Below, in pieces: positions 52,649-61,223 of a DNA stretch of 64,000 nucleotides. The notes under the pieces are model-generated. The model did no database searches and was not told where the DNA came from. It saw only the letters and a program-made list of their open reading frames with translations. The DNA is taken from the NCBI GenBank assembly GCA_963931615.1, contig OZ007032.1:1922001-1986000 (forward strand), read 5' to 3'. A program made the position numbers and the translations under genes. Source of the DNA: Coprenecus sp902388455 (GTDB lineage: Bacteria; Bacteroidota; Bacteroidia; Bacteroidales; UBA932). The stretch's first letter is position 1, and each line of letters begins with the position of its first letter.

Positions 52649-54985
52649 TTAATTCTTCAGTCCGTGTTCCCTGAATATCAGGAATCCGATGTTGAACGAA
52701 GGATACCACTTGGCTTTCTCTGCCTTTTCATAATATGCACATGACAATGACAGAGGTCCTATCGGAGACTGCCATACCAGAGCCGCATTGCCGACAAAGC
52801 CTCCGCGGGGGAACGGCTCCGTGTAGCGGTAACCTCCCAAAGCTGTCTGCTGCAAAGCCCTGTAAGGCTGAAAATAGCCGCCTGAAAGTTGTAGGAAAAA
52901 CGTCTTGGTAAATTTGAAAACAGGCGTGATCATGGCTCCCACATAGATCGGTGCACGGTAAGCACCCATCATCAGTGTCCTGCTGTGCAATGTCGGCTGG
53001 AATGCCGGCATTGCTATCATCGTGGAGGTATAATCACTCAGATTGAGAGGAGTGGACACGGTAAGGTCTATATTGTACCCCAAAGAGAACCATCTTCCGA
53101 GATCGTAATAGTCTTCCAGATTGAGCCTGGCCAGAAAAGTATGTTTGAGAGGCACCGACACGGATGTCCCGTCCGCAAACATTGTACCCTCAGTGTGGGA
53201 TTCATGGCTGAATATATAGCGGAACTCCAGAAGACGTCTTCTGCCGGAAGTAGGATACATATTATAGTCCAGCGTAGTCTGAGCCATCTTGAGCCTGCCC
53301 GTAAGATAGGACAGCCGCGTCCGGTCCTCCCTGTCGTACTGAGTATAGTTATCGGCGGGGAAATATATATACCGGTTGATTCCGGCAGTTATGCCGAACT
53401 CTGCCAGAATACTGCTGTTGTACGATATCGGTGTCCCCATATTGAGAGTTAGATATGTCTCACTTTCCCGGATATTGTGTGCCAGAGATTTTGAGAAGAG
53501 AAGTCCCTGGCTGCTGTTGAAATAGTCAAAGTTATGCGCATTCAGCATCACCTCATAAAGAAAAAGAGGGCGTATTCCTATATGCTGCCTGTAATACAGA
53601 CCGACACCTGTAAAGAACTGACCGATGTCAAGGTTGACTGCGGCATTCCAAGGATGACGGGAAAAATGCGTATGCGAGAGTCCCACAAAACCCTGCATGA
53701 GGGATGAAGACGAGATATTGCCGCCCACAGATATGGACAGAACATTCTTAGGAACAGTTTCCAGCCGGAGTGTAAACAGGGAATCCCCGTTCAGCACGGC
53801 TGTAGGATAGAATGACTGAATGGCATTGGTGGACAGAACACGGTAATAACCTCTCTTGGCACGGTTGAACGAAATGGTATCCTTCTTGTCCGTGACAGTA
53901 GCCGTAATATACTCCCGCTGAGCCTCGGTAACAGGACCGGACACCTCCACCGAATCAAACTTGAGGTCCATGCACGTACTTCTGAACGCCACCCGCATGG
54001 AATCCACTTCGCTCCTGGTCCTGCGTCTGGACACCCTGTCCAGAATCTCGTCAATATAAAGCATCGCAGTGTCATAACCTTTCTGCACCAGCTCATCTAT
54101 CTTGTCGAACTCCAGCAGGGAATAATCATAGATTCCCGATATCAGGACGCCTTCCTCCTCAGGCAGCTCATAGTCGGTATCCACTGTCATGATTGTCTCC
54201 AGCTGCTTGTACAGGTCATCCTGATCCGCACCGATGCGCTCACCCTTGACACATTTCGCTCCGATGATAAAATCGGGATGATACTTGTCCCGCATGATTT
54301 CCCAAGGGAAATTGTTGTAGAATCCTCCGTCGAACAGCAGGACTGAATCTATCATTATCGGCTTGAAATATGCCGGAAATGTCATTGATGCCCTGATGGA
54401 GGAACCCAGATCTCCGCTGTCCGTCACATAAGGGCGCTTGTTCAGGACATCGGCCGATACGCAGAAAAAGGGGATCATCAGACGGTCAAAATCATATCCC
54501 GCAGCCGCCGAGGCATTGGCGAACATCTGCACGAATGCGATATCCATCGGAAAAGGTGAGACCAGGCTGGTAGGCAGCGATACCTTTATCTTACGCCGCC
54601 CCTGGGCCAGTTCCTTCTCATCCCATTTGATATTGAGGCTGACCATCGACGGTGTCGGATAACCCGAATAAAGATATGTGAAAAACTCCCGTTCTCCCTC
54701 TCCGCTATACCATGACTGGAACTCCCTGGTCTTCATCAGAGCAATCATCTCGTCCGGAGACATACCTATGGCATAAAGCCCCCCGACAATGGAACCGATG
54801 GACGTACCGCAGATATAGTCAATCGGCACAGAATTCTCCTCCAGTGCCTTGATCACGCCTATGTGAGACAATCCCTTGGCGCCTCCTCCACTCAGGACCA
54901 GGCCCACTGACTGCGCCCTCAGAGGCACGGGTACCAGAAGAAGGCACAATAAAACGACAAGGATTGATATTTTTCGGAGCAGCAT
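52649..54985 (-). CDS. Patatin-like phospholipase with C-terminal outer-membrane beta-barrel
   Basis: A 778-residue secreted protein. I use the ATG at 54985 because the promoter -10 box (55015-55008) lies over the more distal ATG at 55009. A signal peptide ends near PLRAQ. The patatin domain (about 25-250) has the oxyanion GGGAKG, the nucleophile serine in GTSIGS and the DGG motif with the catalytic Asp. A POTRA-like segment (about 330-410) precedes a Bam/Tam-type barrel. The architecture resembles the PlpD class of outer-membrane phospholipases, in which the lipase is held in the periplasm or passed to the surface. It probably acts on phospholipids. Confidence 0.9.
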   Translation of the reverse strand: MLLRKISILVVLLCLLLVPVPLRAQSVGLVLSGGGAKGLSHIGVIKALEENSVPIDYICGTSIGSIVGGLYAIGMSPDEMIALMKTREFQSWYSGEGEREFFTYLYSGYPTPSMVSLNIKWDEKELAQGRRKIKVSLPTSLVSPFPMDIAFVQMFANASAAAGYDFDRLMIPFFCVSADVLNKRPYVTDSGDLGSSIRASMTFPAYFKPIMIDSVLLFDGGFYNNFPWEIMRDKYHPDFIIGAKCVKGERIGADQDDLYKQLETIMTVDTDYELPEEEGVLISGIYDYSLLEFDKIDELVQKGYDTAMLYIDEILDRVSRRRTRSEVDSMRVAFRSTCMDLKFDSVEVSGPVTEAQREYITATVTDKKDTISFNRAKRGYYRVLSTNAIQSFYPTAVLNGDSLFTLRLETVPKNVLSISVGGNISSSSLMQGFVGLSHTHFSRHPWNAAVNLDIGQFFTGVGLYYRQHIGIRPLFLYEVMLNAHNFDYFNSSQGLLFSKSLAHNIRESETYLTLNMGTPISYNSSILAEFGITAGINRYIYFPADNYTQYDREDRTRLSYLTGRLKMAQTTLDYNMYPTSGRRRLLEFRYIFSHESHTEGTMFADGTSVSVPLKHTFLARLNLEDYYDLGRWFSLGYNIDLTVSTPLNLSDYTSTMIAMPAFQPTLHSRTLMMGAYRAPIYVGAMITPVFKFTKTFFLQLSGGYFQPYRALQQTALGGYRYTEPFPRGGFVGNAALVWQSPIGPLSLSCAYYEKAEKAKWYPSFNIGFLIFREHGLKN

Positions 54986-54989
54986 TATT

Positions 54990-54997
54990 ATATTTGT
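54990..54997 (+). promoter_or_regulatory. -10-type box of the PPIase gene
   Basis: TATATTTG lies 30 bp before the ATG at 55028, within the 42-bp divergent gap to the patatin start. The -33 region is weak. Confidence 0.5.
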
Positions 54998-55007
54998 AAA
55001 ATCATTC

Positions 55008-55038
55008 AAAGATAAGGAAACATCGCTATGAAATCAAA
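55008..55038 (-). promoter_or_regulatory. Promoter of the patatin gene
   Basis: On the minus strand TTTG (55038-55035), exactly 19 nt, TATCTTTG (55015-55008). The -33 box sits inside the first codons of the divergent PPIase gene. Confidence 0.8.
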
Positions 55039-55708
55039 AATTTTTGCTCTGATGCTTATAGCGGCACTGACAGCCGCCTCCTGCGGCAACCGCAGCAGCA
55101 AGAACACCGAAGAGTCTTCCACCCTCGGAACAGCCACAGAAACTTCCTCAAAAACAACAACCATGGACAGCACACTTGCATTTGACCCGGCATCCCTGCC
55201 GGATGAGCCTGTTTTCGAAATTCACACTACAGAAGGGACCATCACTGTACTTTTGTACGCCGACACCCCTCTGCACAGAGACAATTTCATAAAACTGGCG
55301 TCCCGCCATTTCTACGACAGCGTTCTATTCCATCGAGTCATCTACAATTTCATGATTCAGACAGGAGACCCTCTGACAAAGGATCCCGCAAATGAAGACC
55401 GCTACGGCACCGGCGGCCCCGGATACACTATCCCCGCAGAATTCGTCGCAGCTCACACCCACAAGAAAGGAGCTCTGGCCGCAGCCCGGATGGGAGACAT
55501 CTCCAATCCCCGCAAAGAATCTTCAGGCTCCCAGTTCTACATAGTCCACAACCCCGAGACGTGCGTGCATCTGGATGGCGAATACACCATATTCGGAGAG
55601 ACTCTTGACGGCTTTGACGTCATCGACAGGATAGCATCTCTGAGAACCGATGCAAACGACAGGCCGATTAAGGAAGCCCGCATCATAACCATCACACCTG
55701 TCCTATAG
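55028..55708 (+). CDS. Cyclophilin-type peptidyl-prolyl isomerase lipoprotein
   Basis: A 226-residue lipoprotein: signal peptide with lipobox LTAASC (Cys19), a Ser/Thr-rich linker (about 20-55), then a cyclophilin domain (about 60-226) with FHRVIYNFMIQTGDP, ARMGDISNPRKESSGSQFYI and a Gln-Phe active-site pair. It catalyses proline cis-trans isomerisation and is probably anchored in the envelope. The next gene follows after 10 bp. Confidence 0.93.
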   Translation: MKSKIFALMLIAALTAASCGNRSSKNTEESSTLGTATETSSKTTTMDSTLAFDPASLPDEPVFEIHTTEGTITVLLYADTPLHRDNFIKLASRHFYDSVLFHRVIYNFMIQTGDPLTKDPANEDRYGTGGPGYTIPAEFVAAHTHKKGALAAARMGDISNPRKESSGSQFYIVHNPETCVHLDGEYTIFGETLDGFDVIDRIASLRTDANDRPIKEARIITITPVL

Positions 55709-55718
55709 CAGCCGTATC

Positions 55719-56288
55719 ATGGATGTAAGAGAAGCACTGCACCGCAGCCGCAGCTACCGTCGTTTCTACCAGGAAGCGGCGGTGCCGGACGCGGAGCTCA
55801 GGATTATCACCGATGCCGCCAGACTGTCCCCGTCCGGACGCAATATCCAAGCCCTCAAATTCTTTATTTCCAACGACAGGAATCTCAACTCCAAGATTTT
55901 CGGAACGCTTTCATGGGCCGGATACCTTCCGGACTGGGACGGCCCGGAAGAAGGAGAAAGGCCATCCGCCTACATTGTACAGGTTCTTGACACCACTATT
56001 GCCGCCAACACGCTCTGTGATGAAGGCATAACAGCCCAGAGCATGCTGCTGCAGGCCGTGGAGCTCGGCTACGGAGGCTGCATCATCGCAGCTGTCAGGA
56101 GAGATGAACTGCACCGGATACTTGAGCTGCCCGGACATTTCAAGATACTCAACGTCATAGCTTTGGGAAAACCGAAAGAGACAGTGGTCATAGAAGAGAT
56201 GAAAGACGGACAGTACAAATACTGGAGAACGCCTGACGGGATTCATCATGTTCCCAAACGTCCCCTCTCAGAGCTCATCATTACATAA
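55719..56288 (+). CDS. Nitroreductase-family flavoprotein
   Basis: A 189-residue FMN-binding protein. The N-terminal HRSRSYRRFYQEAAVP is the usual FMN-contacting segment, RLSPSGRNIQALKFFI follows, and LQAVELGYGGCIIAAV matches the family core. It is about the size of short nitroreductases. The substrate is unknown. No signal peptide; cytoplasmic. Confidence 0.9.
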   Translation: MDVREALHRSRSYRRFYQEAAVPDAELRIITDAARLSPSGRNIQALKFFISNDRNLNSKIFGTLSWAGYLPDWDGPEEGERPSAYIVQVLDTTIAANTLCDEGITAQSMLLQAVELGYGGCIIAAVRRDELHRILELPGHFKILNVIALGKPKETVVIEEMKDGQYKYWRTPDGIHHVPKRPLSELIIT

Positions 56289-56323
56289 AAAATGCGCCTT
56301 AAATCATCACGACTTAAGGCGCA
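56287..56323 (-). terminator. Terminator of the GH84-GH20 operon
   Basis: On the minus strand TGCGCCTTAA (56323-56314) pairs with TTAAGGCGCA (56302-56293), followed by TTTTTT. It lies 74 bp past the YCF48 gene stop. The gap also holds two copies of AACTTAACCTA on the plus strand (56329-56339 and 56341-56351). Confidence 0.88.
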
Positions 56324-56376
56324 CGCTTAACTTAACCTAAAACTTAACCTATGAAAAAACTATCACCTTTTCTTCT

Positions 56377-56392
56377 TACAAATTCCGTGCCA
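56377..56392 (-). promoter_or_regulatory. Possible sigma-54 (RpoN) promoter
   Basis: TGGCACGGAATTTGTA on the minus strand fits TGGCACG-N4-TTGCA at 11 of 12 fixed positions with correct spacing; the -12 GC is GT. It would drive a short RNA that ends at the 56287 terminator. It is a single chance-level candidate. Confidence 0.3.
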
Positions 56393-56396
56393 CACC

Positions 56397-57695
56397 TTAA
56401 TTGCTTCCACCTACAAAATCCAAAGACTCCAGGCTGAAACTGAAAGGCACTGAACTTCCTGTCCATGTACTGCCGCCGTCAGACGTATAGAATATGGAGC
56501 CTGTCGCGCCGCTTTGGGACTGGACGGCAAACGCCCCTCTGGTCCAGTCTCGGAGAAAAGCCACAGAAACTATACTGCCGCCTGAAAACTCCGCACTGGC
56601 CGGACGCAGATCCGTATATGTCTGAAAACCGTCATCGGTTCTCAGCAATTGTCCTCCGGCACCCGAGGCCCAGAGCTGAGTGTTGTCTAATGCATCCAAC
56701 GAGATAAGGTCCAGACCGGTAGACTGCATCCGTACCCAGGAACTGCCTTTGTCCAAAGATGTAAGGACTCCGGCAGTACCGCTGCAGGTCATATAAAGCA
56801 CCGGCCCGGGGACGGCACAGATATCCGAAGGTATCCCGTCCGCAGCAGTCACATCTACTGAAATCCATGTTCTGCCGCCGTCAGATGAATACTCCACCAC
56901 AGCACCTCCGGCAAGGCTCCTGCCGCAGCACCAGACATTTTTCCCGTCAAGCACAGCCACCCCAGAGTAACCCAGGGTCCTGTCTGAATCACGGCACACA
57001 CTCCACGAGCTGCCGCCGTTTGTGGTTTTCAGCACGATGCTTGTATCCGAAGCTACAGCCCATGCCGTATCTCCGTCAAAAGCAGTGACTGCCGCTATAG
57101 AGACGGGCCGGAGACCTGATACAGAACCTCCTTGATTGCTCCAGGACGACCCTCCGTCGTCTGTTCTGAGTATCACACTGTTTCTGCGCACAGTATCCGC
57201 TTCTCCTACTATCCAGCACACACGGTCGCTAACGGCACATACATCCGTCAACCTCACACAAGGGACCGTAGAGGGAGAGCCCTGGCGCACCCACGAAGCT
57301 CCAGCATTGACGGTATAGAGTATGGCTCCGTAATCGCTGTCCACAGCTCCAACAGCCCAGCCGGCAGTGATTATCTCCAGCCGGACATCACAGCGGGCAG
57401 TACCTCCGTTCGGAATATCCACCAACTCCATAACGCTGTAATATCCGTTCAGGACAAAACGCACTCCCTGCGTTCCGTCAGGCAATACATCCAGCACATA
57501 TCCTCCCGAGGGATCCGTCAGCACAGCAGAGTCCCCGTAAAAAACAGACACACCTGCCAAAGCTTTCCCGTCCGGTCCGGTAACTGTTCCCTCAAGTCTT
57601 CCATAACCGGCCACAGGCTTGTGACAGCCTGCCAGGACAGCGGCGGCAGCAAACAACGCAAATACTGCAATTATATTTACACGATAACTTTTCAT
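56397..57695 (-). CDS. Lipoprotein with CarboxypepD_reg-like domain and YCF48/BNR-type repeats
   Basis: A 432-residue lipoprotein starting at the ATG at 57695 (a GTG lies one codon earlier). Signal peptide with lipobox VLAGC. Residues about 30-110 form a carboxypeptidase-regulatory-like beta-sandwich (YGRLEGTVTGPDGKALAGVSVFYG). The rest is a beta-propeller of YCF48/BNR type with repeated TxDGGSSW motifs (RTDDGGSSWSNQ; KTTNGGSSWSV; SSDGGRTWISV; TSDGGSTWTGS). A surface location and glycan or protein binding are plausible. It ends the operon that begins upstream of 64000. Confidence 0.85.
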   Translation of the reverse strand: MKSYRVNIIAVFALFAAAAVLAGCHKPVAGYGRLEGTVTGPDGKALAGVSVFYGDSAVLTDPSGGYVLDVLPDGTQGVRFVLNGYYSVMELVDIPNGGTARCDVRLEIITAGWAVGAVDSDYGAILYTVNAGASWVRQGSPSTVPCVRLTDVCAVSDRVCWIVGEADTVRRNSVILRTDDGGSSWSNQGGSVSGLRPVSIAAVTAFDGDTAWAVASDTSIVLKTTNGGSSWSVCRDSDRTLGYSGVAVLDGKNVWCCGRSLAGGAVVEYSSDGGRTWISVDVTAADGIPSDICAVPGPVLYMTCSGTAGVLTSLDKGSSWVRMQSTGLDLISLDALDNTQLWASGAGGQLLRTDDGFQTYTDLRPASAEFSGGSIVSVAFLRDWTRGAFAVQSQSGATGSIFYTSDGGSTWTGSSVPFSFSLESLDFVGGSN

Positions 57696-57700
57696 CACAT

Positions 57701-59011
57701 TCAGGCTTCTTTGGGCCGCTGGTATTTATAGCGGAACAAAATCGCAAACAAGACTGCGACCACGAGGGCGTATGCTGCGAACAGCCACCAGGCGTGACTC
57801 CAGCCGGCGACAACAGCATGCCAGTCTATGACCCCGTCGGCTCCCGGCACACGGTGCGAGTTGACCAGGGCGTTGACCACAGCCTGGGCTCCGATGGTGC
57901 CGGCAGCCGCTCCGATGCCGTTGGTCATCAGCATGAACAGTCCCTGAGCGCTTGAACGTATCGACTTGTCGGTGGTCTCGTTGACGAAGAGCGAGCCGGA
58001 GATATTGAAGAAATCGAAGGCCACTCCGTAGACTATCATCGACAGGATGATGAGCCACACCCCGCTGCCGGGATTGCCCACGGCGAAGAATCCGAAACGG
58101 AGCACCCAGGCCAGCATCGCTATGAGCATCACGTTCTTGATGCCGTATCTCTTCAGAAAGAAAGGTATCAGCAGGATACACAGGGTCTCGGAAATCTGGG
58201 AGAGGGATATCAGCATGTTGGAGTGCTCCACTCCGAATGTACCCTGGTACTCGGCCAGATTGCCGAAGTCGGCCAGGAAAGGATTGGCGAAGCCGTTGGT
58301 AATCTGCAGAGCCACTCCAAGGAGCATCGAGAAGATGAAGAAAACAGCCATCTTCCTCTGCTTGAAAAGGGTAAAGGCCCTCAGTCCCATGGCGTCCACC
58401 AGGGACTTCTTCTCAGACGAACGGTTCACAGGACACTCGGGCAGGGTCAGGGTATAGAGAGCCAGCAGGATACTGAGTGCACCCGAAACCACATACTGCA
58501 TCGAGGTCTCCTGCATGGCAGCGCCGCGGAAATGCACCAGATCCACGAACCACATCGAGCAGATAAAGCCCACTGTACCCCATACCCTGATCGGCGGGAA
58601 ATCCTTGACCGGATCCTTCCCGGCCTTCTCGAGGATGGTGTAGGCCACCGAGTTGGAGATAGCGATGGTAGGCATGAAGAAGGCTATGCTCACGGCATAC
58701 AGCCCGAAGAGGGTGCCGTACTGCACCGCCTCGCCGGCAGAGACCCCGTAGATACCCGCACCTATCATGGCTGCTCCTGCCACCAGATGGCAGATACCCA
58801 GCAGTCTCTGCGCCGGAATCCATTTGTCGGCGATAATACCCATGACAGCGGGCATGAAAATCGACACGATGCCCTGGATGGCGTAGAACATGCCGATTTT
58901 CTCCCCGAACCCCACACCGGCCAGATATCTTCCCTGGCTTGTCAGATAAGCTCCCCAGACAGCAAACTCTAAGAAACTCAGTAATATTAGTCTCAGTTTA
59001 TATCCTTTCAT
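57701..59011 (-). CDS. MFS transporter of the nucleoside:H+ symporter (NupG) family
   Basis: A 436-residue inner-membrane protein with about 12 transmembrane segments. The N-terminal LRLILLSFLEFAVWGAYLTSQGRYL and GMFYAIQGIVSIFMPAVMGIIADKW are typical of the NHS family. It lies 6 bp after GH20 and 5 bp before the YCF48 lipoprotein gene, so it probably imports the GlcNAc, chitobiose or other small product of the glycosidases, although the family name refers to nucleosides. Confidence 0.9.
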   Translation of the reverse strand: MKGYKLRLILLSFLEFAVWGAYLTSQGRYLAGVGFGEKIGMFYAIQGIVSIFMPAVMGIIADKWIPAQRLLGICHLVAGAAMIGAGIYGVSAGEAVQYGTLFGLYAVSIAFFMPTIAISNSVAYTILEKAGKDPVKDFPPIRVWGTVGFICSMWFVDLVHFRGAAMQETSMQYVVSGALSILLALYTLTLPECPVNRSSEKKSLVDAMGLRAFTLFKQRKMAVFFIFSMLLGVALQITNGFANPFLADFGNLAEYQGTFGVEHSNMLISLSQISETLCILLIPFFLKRYGIKNVMLIAMLAWVLRFGFFAVGNPGSGVWLIILSMIVYGVAFDFFNISGSLFVNETTDKSIRSSAQGLFMLMTNGIGAAAGTIGAQAVVNALVNSHRVPGADGVIDWHAVVAGWSHAWWLFAAYALVVAVLFAILFRYKYQRPKEA

Positions 59012-59017
59012 ACTCCG

Positions 59018-61210
59018 CTATTTCTCAATACTCAGACCGTGAAGCACAGCTGTATATCCGTCATTGGAATCCGTCATAACCACCCGGACCTGAGTCACCG
59101 GTCCGCACGGCTCGAAACTAAGGGTACCGTGATACAGCTCACCGGCATTGACAGTCTGTCCGTCTGCAGTAGTGTACTCCACGTACGCATCGGTCACATA
59201 GAACATCCCGGAAGAAGGAGCACCGCTGGTGACAGTGATGCGGCTGCATTCCACGGGAGCCGTCATGGTGTAGGTCAGCACATCTCCCTCCTGCAGCACC
59301 CGCTGCGAGTATCCGACTCCTCCGCGGCGGGCCAGGGCCTTGAGATTGTTCTCGGACAGGGGGAAATTGCTCTCCACGGTCATCTCCGGCTCAATATAGT
59401 GATAAAGGTCTATATTGGAGGCGCCCACTGCTATGCTGCTGAGCCCGTCCCCGAAAAATGTCGCAAAGCGGAATGTCTCGGGACTGTCGGTGACAATAGC
59501 TCCGCGGCATACCGGTGAGGAAGCGACGGGAGCACTGCCGTCCATCGTATAGCGGACTACCGCCGAAGGATGGGGAGGCTGCACCTGAAGCTCCTGACCG
59601 TCGAATGTCACCTCGGGCGGTGCCACCCGGAAGGCGATGCCCATATTGTACAGACGGGAGAAATGCTCCGCGTAGAGCCGCTGCTCGAAGTCCCCGAAGT
59701 TCCTGGCATCCTTGCTGCTCCAGCCCACCTCGGCGAGAGCGCACAGACGGGGGAAGAGCTGGTATTCCATCAGCCTCGGCGGCCATGCCAGCAGCTCAGC
59801 CCACAGACCGGCCTGCACTCCCACGATCAGGGCGCTGTCAGCCGGAGCTCCCACCAGGATCTCATCCGGTTCCAGCGAATAGGTCTTCGACAGGGGCACG
59901 ATACCGGCCCAGCTGTGGCCTCTCTCGGCAGGAGACTGCTTCATGTCGAGGTAGCAGTACTCGCCTATCTGGACGACAGTCCTGTATCCTTTGTCCACAG
60001 ACATACGTCCGCTCTTCACGCTCCTCCAGGCATATACCATGGAAGAACTGTCATAACGGGCATCGGAGATGACTATCTCGTCCCATCCGGCCATCTTCTT
60101 GCCGAGCTTGTGGATGATGTCCTCGACCTCGTACACGAACCAGCTGTGAAGTTCCTGGGGACCATCCAGACCATACTTCTTAATCAGAGCCTGGCAGTGA
60201 GGACAGTTGTTCCAGGAGGTGTGATCCACCTCATCGCCTCCGATGTGGATGTACTCCGAGGGGAAAAGCGCTGCTATCTCCTTGAATATGTTGGTAAGAA
60301 TCTTATAGTTCTCCATTCTGGCCACACAGAGGACGTTGTCAGTCTCTCCGTTGGCGCTGATATAGGGCACGTCCACAGGGCAGGCCATCTCCGGGAAGAC
60401 GCCCACCAAGGAGCGGCTGTGCCCGGGCAGGTCTATCTCCGGGATAATCTCGATATGGCGCTCGGCAGCGTATTTCACGACCTCGCGTATCTCCTTCTGA
60501 GTATAATATCCGCCGTAGCGGTCATGACCCTGACCGTAGGCGGCCGGACTCACCTCATCATCGCCCCTCCATGCGCCCTTCTCTGTCAGCTGCGGATACT
60601 TGCGGATCTCAATCCTCCAGCCGTTGTCATCGGCCAGATGCCAGTGGAAACGGTTGAGCTTATGGTAGGCCATCCAGTCTATGAGACGGAGCACATGGTC
60701 CACATCGTAGAATGTTCTGGACACATCCAGCATCGTACCGCGATAGCCGTACCGGGGAGCATCTTCCACGACCACGGCGTCCAGCTCATAGCGGGTCAGC
60801 TCCATATCCGTCTGACCGTACACTGCCGGAGGCATCATCTGCAGGAGTGTCTGTACGCCATAAAAGATACCGGCGGCGTCAGATGCCTCGATGACGATCT
60901 GTGAGCTGCTGACGGACAAGCGGTAAGCCTCGGCAGCCATGCCGTCCACTATGTTCAGGGATATTCCGTTGTACACCGGAACGTCCCTCAGGTCAATATC
61001 AAATGCAAATACCTTCTCCAAATGCCTCAGGAGATAGGCCTGCTCGGACTCCAGTGCGTCCGAAGCACTGATTGAGAGCCCCTTCTCCATCACAAAGACA
61101 CCTTCTGCAGGGGATACTTTCAGAGGCTGAGGAACAAGATTGCTGTAAGTCCGGGCCAGCAGGACCGGGGCTGCGGCTATAGCCAGCATGGCGAGGAATA
61201 TTTTCTTCAT
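59018..61210 (-). CDS. GH20 beta-N-acetylhexosaminidase
   Basis: A 730-residue secreted glycosidase starting MKKIFLAMLAIAA at 61210; an upstream ATG at 61249 would overlap the GH84 gene. After the signal peptide come a GH20b N-terminal domain (about 20-140) and the TIM barrel (about 145-490) with the catalytic pair Asp326-Glu327 in HIGGDEVDHTSW. A C-terminal CHB_HEX_C-like region (about 540-600) and a discoidin-like beta-sandwich follow. It removes terminal GlcNAc or GalNAc from glycans. It is 13 bp after GH84. Confidence 0.95.
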   Translation of the reverse strand: MKKIFLAMLAIAAAPVLLARTYSNLVPQPLKVSPAEGVFVMEKGLSISASDALESEQAYLLRHLEKVFAFDIDLRDVPVYNGISLNIVDGMAAEAYRLSVSSSQIVIEASDAAGIFYGVQTLLQMMPPAVYGQTDMELTRYELDAVVVEDAPRYGYRGTMLDVSRTFYDVDHVLRLIDWMAYHKLNRFHWHLADDNGWRIEIRKYPQLTEKGAWRGDDEVSPAAYGQGHDRYGGYYTQKEIREVVKYAAERHIEIIPEIDLPGHSRSLVGVFPEMACPVDVPYISANGETDNVLCVARMENYKILTNIFKEIAALFPSEYIHIGGDEVDHTSWNNCPHCQALIKKYGLDGPQELHSWFVYEVEDIIHKLGKKMAGWDEIVISDARYDSSSMVYAWRSVKSGRMSVDKGYRTVVQIGEYCYLDMKQSPAERGHSWAGIVPLSKTYSLEPDEILVGAPADSALIVGVQAGLWAELLAWPPRLMEYQLFPRLCALAEVGWSSKDARNFGDFEQRLYAEHFSRLYNMGIAFRVAPPEVTFDGQELQVQPPHPSAVVRYTMDGSAPVASSPVCRGAIVTDSPETFRFATFFGDGLSSIAVGASNIDLYHYIEPEMTVESNFPLSENNLKALARRGGVGYSQRVLQEGDVLTYTMTAPVECSRITVTSGAPSSGMFYVTDAYVEYTTADGQTVNAGELYHGTLSFEPCGPVTQVRVVMTDSNDGYTAVLHGLSIEK

Positions 61211-61223
61211 AAGTCGACGGGAG

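Noticed and set aside
56351..56437. A short plus-strand frame MKKLSPFLL after the nitroreductase gene
   Set aside because: It is under 30 codons, overlaps the end of the opposite gene and has no support as a peptide.
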